A stretch of DNA of 64,000 bases from Pollutimonas sp963706785 (lineage in GTDB: Bacteria > Pseudomonadota > Gammaproteobacteria > Burkholderiales > Burkholderiaceae_B). The notes below the pieces were generated by a model. That model was not told where the DNA came from. It saw only the letters and a list, made by a program, of their open reading frames with translations, and searched no databases. Positions 57,578 through 64,000 of this stretch are shown one piece after another (position 1 is the first letter of the stretch; every line of letters begins with the position of its first letter). The stretch is taken from NCBI GenBank assembly GCA_963706785.1, contig CAVPNJ010000008.1, positions 152,129-216,128 on the forward strand, written 5' to 3'. The translations under genes and the position numbers were made by a program.

Positions 57578-57808
57578 ATGCGCGGAGTGATAAAAAAATG
57601 GGGTAATAGTGCGGCTATTCGCCTGCCCTCCTCGATGATGAAAACGCTCAAAGTCGATCTGGAAGACGTGGTCGATATCAGGGTGGAACGCGGCTGTATC
57701 CTAATTGAACCACTGCGTGCAGAAGAGTACATGCTGTCCCAGCTTTTGGGCGGCATCAATGCCAAGAACGTGCATGCAGAGATCGACTTCGGCGTCGCCG
57801 ACACCTGA
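57578..57808 (+). CDS. mazE: Antitoxin MazE (AbrB/SpoVT fold)
   Basis: 76 residues. N-terminal swapped-hairpin DNA-binding domain (VIKKWGNSAAIRLPSSMMK ... DVVDIRVERGCILIEP), typical of MazE/PemI/ChpS antitoxins. The C-terminal tail is the toxin-binding part. It neutralises MazF and represses the operon. A good ribosome site AAGGAG precedes it; mazF starts 14 bases after its stop. Confidence 0.88.
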   Translation: MRGVIKKWGNSAAIRLPSSMMKTLKVDLEDVVDIRVERGCILIEPLRAEEYMLSQLLGGINAKNVHAEIDFGVADT

Positions 57809-57822
57809 AACGGGGGGCCATC

Positions 57823-58161
57823 ATGAGCAAACGTTATATCCCCAATACGGGCGACATCATCTGGCTCCATTTTGACCTGCCCAAGGGAAGTACCGCTCAA
57901 GATTACAAGCCCGCACTCATCCTAAGTCCTTCTTCTTACAATAAGAAAACAGGTCTTATCCTATGTTGTGCGATCACTTCCAATATCAAGGGCTATCCCT
58001 TCGAGGTGCCCGTCGGCGCCGAGCACAACCTCGCGGTGCTGGCCGACCAAGTAAAAAGCCTCGATTGGTCACATACCAAAATTAGCTATCAAGGCAAGAT
58101 TGGCTCCGACGAACTGGGCCAGGTCAGGGCCAAGCTCAATGCATTAATTTTCAAGACCTGA
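57823..58161 (+). CDS. mazF: Endoribonuclease toxin MazF
   Basis: 112 residues of the PemK/MazF family: RYIPNTGDIIWLHFDLPKGS at the N terminus, the QDYKPALILSPSSYN strand with the conserved RPALVL-like motif (here KPALIL), AITSNIKGYPFEVPV, and DQVKSLDWS. MazF cuts mRNA at short ACA-type sites; the exact site here is unknown. Family length is normal, so the toxin looks intact. It lies between clpB and a LysR gene. Confidence 0.9.
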   Translation: MSKRYIPNTGDIIWLHFDLPKGSTAQDYKPALILSPSSYNKKTGLILCCAITSNIKGYPFEVPVGAEHNLAVLADQVKSLDWSHTKISYQGKIGSDELGQVRAKLNALIFKT

Positions 58162-58238
58162 GCAACGCACCCTGCACCGCCAATCAGGTACTATTCCGGT
58201 CTTTATCCAGGCCATAGCGCTGATCGACATTTCCAAGC

Positions 58239-59150
58239 ATGGATAAATTCAAACAGCTAAAAAGTTTCGTAGCGGCTGCCACTCTGGGCAGCCTCTCGGC
58301 AGCTGCTCGCGCCGAAGGCGTAGCGCCTGCCATGATGGGCCGGCGTATCAACGCGCTAGAAGCACGGTTGGGTATTAAACTGTTGCTGCGATCGACGCGC
58401 CGCCTGTCGTTGACTTCGGAAGGCAGCGACTTCTACGAAGAGGCGCAACGCATACTGCGTGAGCTTAACGATGCCGAAACCCGTATCGCACAAGGCAGCG
58501 TAAACCCCAGCGGCCATTTGCGAATCAGTGCACCCGCAGGCTTCGGACGCCGCCATGTCGCCCCATTGCTGCCCGGCTTCACTGCCAGCTATCCGGACGT
58601 GACGATTTCTCTGGACCTTAGCGATCGACTGGTCGATCTTATTGAAGAAGGATATGACTGTGCAATCCGCATAGGTGAACTCGACGACTCGCAGATAGTC
58701 GGAATTCGCCTGGCGGACAATAAACGGGTAATCGTCGCCGCACCCTCGTACCTGGGCCAGCATGGGCGGCCGAATAAGCCCGACGACCTGGCCCAACACA
58801 ATTGCTTATCGTTCGGGCACCAGGGAAATCAATCCAAGGGCTGGCTGCTCAAACAAGACGGTGTGGCTCGCGCAGTACGGGTTAAAGGTCGCTTGGCCTG
58901 TAGCGATGGGTCTGTGTTGCACGAATGGGCTCTGGCTGGCTGCGGCCTGGCTTGGCGATCGCTGTGGGAGGTGCACGACGACCTGGCTGCAGGGCGTCTA
59001 GTTAGTGTGCTGGACGAATACGCCGCCCCCGCTAACGGCATTTTCGCCATGTTGCCGGAACGCAAACACCTGCCGCTGCGAGTCCGGCTATTTGTCGATA
59101 TGTTGCGCGAGCGATACGCAAGCCCGTCGTATTGGGAAGGTCTTTCGTGA
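58239..59150 (+). CDS. LysR-family transcriptional regulator
   Basis: 303 residues: winged helix-turn-helix at residues ~1-60 (LKSFVAAATLGSLSAAAR and RRINALEARLGIKLL), then a two-lobed effector-binding domain. Closest in style to the CrgA/DmlR group of LysR proteins by the opening and by GHLRISAPAGFGRRHVAP. There is no divergent target gene next to it, so its regulon cannot be guessed; the next gene downstream is an Fnr-type regulator with its own operator. Confidence 0.9.
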   Translation: MDKFKQLKSFVAAATLGSLSAAARAEGVAPAMMGRRINALEARLGIKLLLRSTRRLSLTSEGSDFYEEAQRILRELNDAETRIAQGSVNPSGHLRISAPAGFGRRHVAPLLPGFTASYPDVTISLDLSDRLVDLIEEGYDCAIRIGELDDSQIVGIRLADNKRVIVAAPSYLGQHGRPNKPDDLAQHNCLSFGHQGNQSKGWLLKQDGVARAVRVKGRLACSDGSVLHEWALAGCGLAWRSLWEVHDDLAAGRLVSVLDEYAAPANGIFAMLPERKHLPLRVRLFVDMLRERYASPSYWEGLS

Positions 59151-59204
59151 GATAGCGCCAGCATTCGGGCCGGGCCGTGGCATTAATCCCGACATCCCTT
59201 ATAC

Positions 59205-59218
59205 TTGATCTATATCAA
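59205..59218. promoter_or_regulatory. Perfect Fnr box upstream of fnr
   Basis: TTGATCTATATCAA matches the Fnr/Anr consensus TTGAT-N4-ATCAA at all ten fixed positions. It lies 100 bases before the fnr start codon, so autoregulation by oxygen is likely. Confidence 0.75.
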
Positions 59219-59318
59219 ACGGCGCTTTCTCCGGCATCGCCGGATGGAACCACATAAGTGCCGGCCGCCGTCCGGAAGCGCTGTGCAAACAGCATCACTC
59301 GTCTGCCGACGCTACTAT

Positions 59319-60047
59319 ATGCAAAAGAAAATTCCCGTATCCCCCGATTCCACCCGCTGTTCAACATGCATGCTTAGCGAAATCTGCTTACCACTAGGCA
59401 TGGCCCGCCACGACGTCGCCAAACTTGACGAACTCATCAAAGAGCGCATTCGTGTCTCTAAAGGTTCTGCGCTATTTCGCTTGGGCGACAAGGTAGAGGC
59501 TGTTTACGGAGTCAGGTCGGGTTCGTTAAAGACCCAGCTCGAAGACGCCTCCGGCCAAGTACAGATTACCGGCTTCCTTCTGCCTGGAGAAATTATCGGG
59601 ATGGACGGCCTGTTGGAAAATACACAGCAATCGCATGCCATAGCGCTCGAGGATAGCGAGGTTTGTGTCATACGTATCGACGAGATGGATTATCTGGCCT
59701 CGCATATACCGGTATTGAATCACCAATTTCGGCGTCTCATGAGCAAGGAAATCAATCGTTCGCATCAATTGGTGATGTCGCTGGGCGCCATGCGTTCAGA
59801 ACAGCGCCTGGCGGCGTTTCTACTGAATTTGTCGCAGCGCCTTGCCGCGCTGGGCTATTCTGCCAACGAATTCGTACTCCGCATGAGCCGTGAAGAAATA
59901 GGCAATTATCTGGGCCTTACGCTGGAAACAGTCAGCCGGCTGTTTTCGCGTTTTGCACGCGAAGGGTTATTGCATATACAGCAGCGTCAAGTGCTTATTG
60001 TCGATATGCAGACGTTGCGTGGCCTGGCCGGAACGGACTGCGGCTAA
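59319..60047 (+). CDS. fnr: Fnr/Anr-type oxygen-sensing regulator
   Basis: CRP-family activator that senses oxygen through a 4Fe-4S cluster. 242 residues from MQKKIPVSPDSTRCSTC. Cluster cysteines: RCSTCMLSEICLP (C-x2-C-x5-C) near residues 14-22, and the fourth in SEVCVIRIDE near residue 115. C-terminal helix-turn-helix with LGLTLETVSRLFSRF, where E--SR is the Fnr DNA-recognition pattern. Starts upstream of 59319 would pass through the Fnr box. It is convergent with the cco cluster, a probable target. Confidence 0.94.
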   Translation: MQKKIPVSPDSTRCSTCMLSEICLPLGMARHDVAKLDELIKERIRVSKGSALFRLGDKVEAVYGVRSGSLKTQLEDASGQVQITGFLLPGEIIGMDGLLENTQQSHAIALEDSEVCVIRIDEMDYLASHIPVLNHQFRRLMSKEINRSHQLVMSLGAMRSEQRLAAFLLNLSQRLAALGYSANEFVLRMSREEIGNYLGLTLETVSRLFSRFAREGLLHIQQRQVLIVDMQTLRGLAGTDCG

Positions 60048-60072
60048 ATGCCGGGGCGATATAGCCCAACGC

Positions 60073-60321
60073 TTAAGCCGGGTCGTCGAATTCATCGAGC
60101 ACGCGACCACGTGGGGCCATATGCAGTGTCAACGCACTAGACAATGCGGACATAAGCCAAAACAAGAAAAACCCGACAGCATATGCCCCCTGCCGGCTTA
60201 CTTGCAGATATCCTAAAAACTGGATATCAAGTGGGTCGACCAGGGCAAAAACTGTGGCGCTGGTGGCGCCCGCGATTAAAAAAGACGGCCATAACACCCA
60301 CATCAACGCACGCGATCTCAT
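60073..60321 (-). CDS. Small two-membrane-segment protein of the cco cluster
   Basis: 82 residues with two hydrophobic segments (LMWVLWPSFLIAGATSATVFALV and AVGFFLFWLMSALSSALTL) and a charged C-terminal tail. I do not recognise a named family. It sits 27 bases downstream of the ccoH-like gene on the same strand, so a part in cbb3 oxidase assembly is possible. Opposes the end of fnr with 25 bases between. Confidence 0.7.
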   Translation of the reverse strand: MRSRALMWVLWPSFLIAGATSATVFALVDPLDIQFLGYLQVSRQGAYAVGFFLFWLMSALSSALTLHMAPRGRVLDEFDDPA

Positions 60322-60348
60322 CCTGTCCCCTTTATTTTTTGTATGGTG

Positions 60349-60582
60349 TCAGCGATCTGCAGGTACTGAAGGCGGCGCCGGCTTGTCTACCACCAGGCCG
60401 TGTTTTACGCCGCCGTCGGAAATCGACTGATCGCTGAAATTCTGCACTGCAAGAACGATCGTAATAATACAACCAATTATGGCTGCTGCTGGGCCCGCCA
60501 TTAGAATCCATGGCCAGGGCTCCCGCCACCAGGGCTTGCTGCGCTCTTTATCCGGCGAGTCCTTATCATTAGTTGTGCTCAT
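60349..60582 (-). CDS. CcoH/FixH-like membrane protein (short)
   Basis: 77 residues: a charged N terminus, WWREPWPWILMAGPAAAIIGCIITIVLAV with the PWxW(F/I)LMAGPA motif seen in FixH/CcoH proteins, and a short periplasmic tail. Usual CcoH proteins are about twice as long; here the C-terminal part is largely missing. Position right after ccoG supports the call. CcoH helps stable assembly of cbb3 oxidase. Confidence 0.65.
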   Translation of the reverse strand: MSTTNDKDSPDKERSKPWWREPWPWILMAGPAAAIIGCIITIVLAVQNFSDQSISDGGVKHGLVVDKPAPPSVPADR

Positions 60583-60601
60583 GGCATAATCCTTTCCGAT
60601 A

Positions 60602-62107
60602 CTATTTCGGCACGAAGAAACTTGACTTTTCCACCACCGTTGTCTTGTTTCCTTCTTCCGAGTGGCCTACAGTCTTCAACTCGATGTCGTATAGGCCCGG
60701 CTTGACGTTTTCAACGGGGGCCCTGACCACGACAGGTACCAAACGGTTTGATGCCGCGTCTATCGTGACCAATGAGGAATTGGTGTCGGCGGTCATTATC
60801 GAAAGATCGGGTACCCCGCTGGCACTTAGCTCGAGGGATAAAGGTTCCTCGGACGCATTGATGACTTGAAGACGATATACATTTTCGATCATGCCTCCCG
60901 GCACCTCGCGACCCAGGGCGCCTCGATCGCGTATGACATCCACCCGTAGCGTGGTGCGCGTGGCAAGTGAAGCCACAAACGCTATTCCAATCAGGGAAAG
61001 TATAGCGATATAGGCTAGTACGCGAGGCCTGAACATACGCTTGCGCACTTCGACCTGCGTAAGACCCTCGGTGATGGCACGCCCGGAAGTATAGCGAATT
61101 AGCCCCCTGTCATAATTCATCTTGTCCATGACGGTGTCGCAGGCGTCTACACAGGCGCCGCAGCCTATGCACATATATTGCAGGCCGTCGCGGATGTCGA
61201 TCCCCGTAGGACAAACCTGCACGCACAGACTGCAATCGACGCAATCGCCCATGCCCGCTTCTTTATGATCTATACGCCGAGAGCGTCCTCCGCGGGGCTC
61301 TCCGCGGACGTCGTCGTAAGTGACTACGAAGGTATCGTCATCGACCATGACGCTCTGGAAGCGTGCATAGGGGCACATGTATTTGCAGACATGTTCCCGC
61401 ATAAAGCCGGCATTTCCCCAGGTGGCAAATGCATAAAACACCATCCAAAACCACTGCCAAGGGCCCAGGGACAGCGTCAGCAAGCCCATACCCAACTCGC
61501 GTATCGGGGCAAAATAACCAATGAAGGTAGAGCCGGTCCACCAGGCTATGATTATCCAGATGGCATGCTTGCTAGCTTTGAGACGAAACTTGTGCCAGGA
61601 CCAGGGCTGTTCATCGAGGCGAATGCGTGCGAGCCGATCGCCCTCGATGCGACGCTCAACCCACATAAAAATTTCGGTGTAGACGGTCTGGGGACAAGCG
61701 TAGCCACAAAAAAGCCGTCCCGCCATAGCGGTAAAAAGAAAGAGCGCAAAGGCCGACAGCACGAGCAGGACAGCGAGGTAAATAACATCTTGCGGCCAAA
61801 GCACCATGCCAAATATATAGAACTTGCGTGCGCCCAGATCGAACAGCACAGCCTGGCGGCCATTCCACTGCAGCCACGGCAAGCCATAAAAAATGAGCTG
61901 CGTGACGAACACCATGATAATGCGCCAGCGAGCAAAAATACCCGATACCGATCGCGGGTAAATTTTTCGGCGCACGTCTGCCAGCGCCTTTTCCACCTGA
62001 GGAGACGAACCCCCGCTCACCCTGGATACTCGCGGCGGTTGCCACGCGGGCACCGTTTCCGGTGTCAGTCCCGAGTCTGGATTGACGGACGATTCGCCTT
62101 TACTCAT
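60602..62107 (-). CDS. ccoG: Cytochrome c oxidase accessory protein CcoG (FixG/RdxA)
   Basis: Membrane Fe-S protein involved in copper handling for cbb3 oxidase assembly. 501 residues: several membrane segments in the first ~230 residues, FCGYACPQTVYTEIF, a first 4Fe-4S set CVDCSLCVQVCPTGIDIR and a second CIGCGACVDACD, then a C-terminal membrane segment and a periplasmic Ig-like FixG domain. Lies 9 bases after ccoP. Confidence 0.95.
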   Translation of the reverse strand: MSKGESSVNPDSGLTPETVPAWQPPRVSRVSGGSSPQVEKALADVRRKIYPRSVSGIFARWRIIMVFVTQLIFYGLPWLQWNGRQAVLFDLGARKFYIFGMVLWPQDVIYLAVLLVLSAFALFLFTAMAGRLFCGYACPQTVYTEIFMWVERRIEGDRLARIRLDEQPWSWHKFRLKASKHAIWIIIAWWTGSTFIGYFAPIRELGMGLLTLSLGPWQWFWMVFYAFATWGNAGFMREHVCKYMCPYARFQSVMVDDDTFVVTYDDVRGEPRGGRSRRIDHKEAGMGDCVDCSLCVQVCPTGIDIRDGLQYMCIGCGACVDACDTVMDKMNYDRGLIRYTSGRAITEGLTQVEVRKRMFRPRVLAYIAILSLIGIAFVASLATRTTLRVDVIRDRGALGREVPGGMIENVYRLQVINASEEPLSLELSASGVPDLSIMTADTNSSLVTIDAASNRLVPVVVRAPVENVKPGLYDIELKTVGHSEEGNKTTVVEKSSFFVPK

Positions 62108-62116
62108 GATGCACCT

Positions 62117-63040
62117 CTATTTTGCTGCTACTCGCTTGTCCTGATTGGACAGACCCCACACCCATGCAGTAAGAACGCGGATCTGGTCTTCGGTCAGAAC
62201 GCCTTCCTGAGCAGGCATGACGTTTTGACGTCCGTTCAGAATGGTCTCGACGATAGAGGCTTCTGAACTGCCATAGAGCCAAACATTGTCGGTCAGGTTC
62301 GGCGCGCCCATCGCTGTATTGCCTTTGCCTTCGGCACCGTGGCAAGCCACACAGAAGGTATCAAAGCCGCGCTTGCCTGGCACTACTCGCAAGGAATCGC
62401 TGGCCAACCCCGCCAAAGAACGCACGTACTGCGCAATGTCGGCAGCTTCGCCGGGCTTGATCTGCGAGTTCCAAGGCGGCATCATTCCGTGGCGACCTTT
62501 CGTGATGGTCTGAGTGATTTGCTCGGGTGAACCCCCGTACAACCAATCACCATCGGTCAGATTCGGAAAGCTGCCGCTGCCTTTGGCGTCCGAACCGTGG
62601 CACTGCGCACAGTTGTTCAGGAACAGTCGCTGGCCGATTTCACGGGCTTCAGGGTCGTGGGCGACTTCAGCGATGGGCATTTGCCCGAAGCGCTGGAACA
62701 CTGGCTTGATCTGCTCATTCAGTGCCAGCTGTTCGGCCTTGACCTGCTTTGCTGCTGTGTATTCGAGCTTTCCGACATAGGACCCGACGCCGGGATACAA
62801 GAACAACAGACCCAAAGCGAATACACATAAGCCCAGGTACATTAATGTCCACCAGCGCGGAATCGGATTATTAAGCTCGGTTAGATCGCCGTCCCATACA
62901 TGGCCGGTATTGCCCGTTGGATCGACATCGCTTTTCAGCCAGGCGCGCTGCGAGAAAAGCAGTATGACGCAAAAAGCAATCCCGCCTAAGGCGATGACGC
63001 CGATAAAGTAGCTCCAAAAGCTACTGACAAAATCACTCAT
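62117..63040 (-). CDS. ccoP: cbb3 oxidase diheme subunit CcoP
   Basis: Membrane-anchored c-type cytochrome subunit. 307 residues: a membrane segment near ~8-30 and one near ~65-85, then two heme-binding sites CAQCH (~residue 140) and CVACH (~residue 228) each with a distal Met domain. Passes electrons toward CcoN. Start overlaps the ccoQ stop by 8 bases (63033-63040). Confidence 0.96.
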   Translation of the reverse strand: MSDFVSSFWSYFIGVIALGGIAFCVILLFSQRAWLKSDVDPTGNTGHVWDGDLTELNNPIPRWWTLMYLGLCVFALGLLFLYPGVGSYVGKLEYTAAKQVKAEQLALNEQIKPVFQRFGQMPIAEVAHDPEAREIGQRLFLNNCAQCHGSDAKGSGSFPNLTDGDWLYGGSPEQITQTITKGRHGMMPPWNSQIKPGEAADIAQYVRSLAGLASDSLRVVPGKRGFDTFCVACHGAEGKGNTAMGAPNLTDNVWLYGSSEASIVETILNGRQNVMPAQEGVLTEDQIRVLTAWVWGLSNQDKRVAAK

Positions 63041-63206
63041 GGGAGCCCCCTTCCTTCTTTTCCATCGAACGCTCGTCAGGCACTAAAAAAGGCAACAGAG
63101 ATGCCTCGTGGTTAGCGCCGGCCCGACCACGTGAAAATGCCCACCATACGATACCCAGAAAGGTAACCATGGCAACCAGCGTCATTATTCCGTTGAGCAT
63201 GGCCAT
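63033..63206 (-). CDS. ccoQ: cbb3 oxidase small subunit CcoQ
   Basis: 57 residues, one membrane segment (MTLVAMVTFLGIVWWAFS, residues ~8-25) and a charged tail ending KKEGGSHE. The WWAFSRGR junction is typical of CcoQ/FixQ. CcoQ stabilises the oxidase. ATG at 63204-63206 overlaps the ccoO TAA by one base (TAATG); the stop lies within the ccoP start. Short but well supported by place and topology. Confidence 0.88.
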   Translation of the reverse strand: MAMLNGIMTLVAMVTFLGIVWWAFSRGRAGANHEASLLPFLVPDERSMEKKEGGSHE

Positions 63207-63865
63207 TACATTCCTCCTTCAGCCACGGCTTTAGCAGCTGCCTCGCGGCCCGCTACACCCAGATTCTGCAAATACGCGATAAGAGCGTCTTCTTCAGTCT
63301 TGCCTTTCAATTGCTCGGGGGCCTTGGTGATTTGCTCGTCGGTATAGGGCACGCCCAACTTGCGCAATACCCGCATGCGGTCCTGGACGTTTTCGTTGGC
63401 AACCGATTTTTTCTGCAACCACGGATAGGCAGGCATATTCGACTCTTTCACGAGATCGCGCGGGTTACGCAAGTGGAGCCGGTGCCAATCGTCGGAGTAA
63501 CGCTGACCGACACGTGCCAGATCAGGGCCGGTACGTTTTGAGCCCCACAGAAATGGGTGGTCATAGCGCGATTCCCCGGCCAGCGAATACGGGCCGTAGC
63601 GTTGGACTTCCGAACTCAACATCCGAATCTGCTGCGAATGGCAACTTACGCAGCCTTCGCGTATGTAGATGTCGCGTCCAACCAAATGTAGCGGTTCGTA
63701 CGGCATGACCCCTTCGGTCGGAGTAGTGGTCGAGTGCTGGAAAAACAACGGCACGATTTGAGCAAGTCCGGCAAAAGACACTACAAGAATACTGAAAATA
63801 ATCAGCAAACCGACGTTCTTCTCCAGAGTTTGGTGCGAGAAGAAACCTGTACTTTTCTTAGCCAT
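63206..63865 (-). CDS. ccoO: cbb3 oxidase monoheme subunit CcoO
   Basis: Membrane-bound c-type cytochrome. 219 residues: N-terminal membrane segment (~residues 17-37), heme site EGCVSCHSQQIR near residue 74, with the conserved MPAYPWL and a C-terminal acidic region. Starts 11 bases after ccoN ends. Family length and features complete. Confidence 0.96.
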   Translation of the reverse strand: MAKKSTGFFSHQTLEKNVGLLIIFSILVVSFAGLAQIVPLFFQHSTTTPTEGVMPYEPLHLVGRDIYIREGCVSCHSQQIRMLSSEVQRYGPYSLAGESRYDHPFLWGSKRTGPDLARVGQRYSDDWHRLHLRNPRDLVKESNMPAYPWLQKKSVANENVQDRMRVLRKLGVPYTDEQITKAPEQLKGKTEEDALIAYLQNLGVAGREAAAKAVAEGGM

Positions 63866-63876
63866 TCAGCTTCTCC

Positions 63877-64000
63877 TTAGGCTGTAGCCGATGCTGGGCC
63901 GAGAAGGGCCGGATCACGGGCATCCGGGCTACGTAACGGTACAACGGGGTCGACCTTGACCTGGCCTTTAACGGTGATCCAGGTATTCCACGCCATGACG
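63877..64000 (-). CDS. ccoN: cbb3 oxidase catalytic subunit CcoN (C-terminal end only)
   Basis: The last 40 codons of an open frame ending in TAA (63877-63879), reading WNTWITVKGQVKVDPVVPL near its start; such short tails follow the last helix of CcoN. Identity is inferred mainly from its position ahead of ccoO in the ccoNOQP order; the catalytic core lies beyond the window. Confidence 0.75.
   Translation of the reverse strand, partial: VMAWNTWITVKGQVKVDPVVPLRSPDARDPALLGPASATA

Noticed and set aside
61178..62266. Long open frame on the plus strand opposite ccoG and ccoP (about 362 codons)
   Set aside because: It is a shadow of ccoG: the minus-strand frame has clear Fe-S motifs and membrane helices, while the plus frame has no recognisable domain or ribosome site.
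1..64000. CRISPR array, insertion sequence, prophage, rRNA or tRNA genes
   Set aside because: No regularly spaced repeats, transposase, integrase or phage structural genes, rRNA stretches or cloverleaf sequences were recognised in reading the intergenic regions.

Overview
The window reads as a chromosomal segment of a betaproteobacterium, most likely in the Alcaligenaceae (order Burkholderiales; Bordetella, Pusillimonas and Advenella relatives). The basis is gene content and order: a block running ndk, rlmN, a short RodZ-like gene, ispG, hisS, a YfgM-like gene, bamB, der, hfq, hflX, hflK, hflC, hisZ, purA, plus hisZ-dependent histidine synthesis, yhdP/glnE back to back, trxA-rho, and ccoNOQPG next to an Fnr regulator. 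Base composition is moderately GC-rich by eye and looks even. I see no rRNA, tRNA, CRISPR array, insertion sequence or prophage. Genus and species cannot be settled from the sequence alone.

Layout. 1-1156: 5' part of dnaG and rpsU. 1290-17488: one long minus-strand block (a phosphoribosyltransferase, purA, hisZ, hflC, hflK, hflX, hfq, hisC, der, bamB, a YfgM-like gene, hisS, ispG, a short RodZ-like gene, rlmN, ndk), tightly packed with many overlapping stop/start codons. 17820-21121: valS and a small EF-hand protein on the plus strand. 21176-26716: trmD, rimM, rpsP, tusA, alaS and allA on the minus strand. 26749-35638: a complete-looking type IVb (R64 thin-pilus type) operon, pilL-N-O-P-Q-R-S-V. 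35891-43978: a solute-binding protein, dadA, a ferredoxin-type reductase, parC and parE. 44213-47209: trxA, rho, gdhA (plus). 47330-54694: yhdP (minus), glnE and queH (plus). 54812-58161: clpB (minus, with a heat-shock-like promoter) and mazEF (plus). 58239-60047: a LysR regulator and an Fnr-type regulator with a perfect Fnr box upstream. 60073-64000: the cbb3 oxidase cluster ccoN(partial)-O-Q-P-G-H plus a small membrane protein.

How it works together. Most of the window is core housekeeping: translation (rpsU, rpsP, valS, alaS, hisS, der, rlmN, trmD, rimM, queH), outer-membrane and inner-membrane quality control (bamB, yfgM, hflKC, yhdP), nitrogen metabolism (gdhA, glnE), DNA topology and replication (parCE, dnaG) and microaerobic respiration (fnr with cco). 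The accessory parts are the type IVb pilus operon, the solute-binding protein with dadA, allA and mazEF.

Sequence quality. Six genes carry single-base frameshifts: hisS (5), ispG (9), alaS (3), valS (1), pilN (1) and the solute-binding protein (1). Of these 20 indels, 18 are extra bases, mostly in short homopolymers, and correcting them gives family-typical, full-length frames. Because hisS, ispG, alaS and valS are essential, I treat these as sequencing or assembly errors, concentrated at 12.85-15.34 kb.
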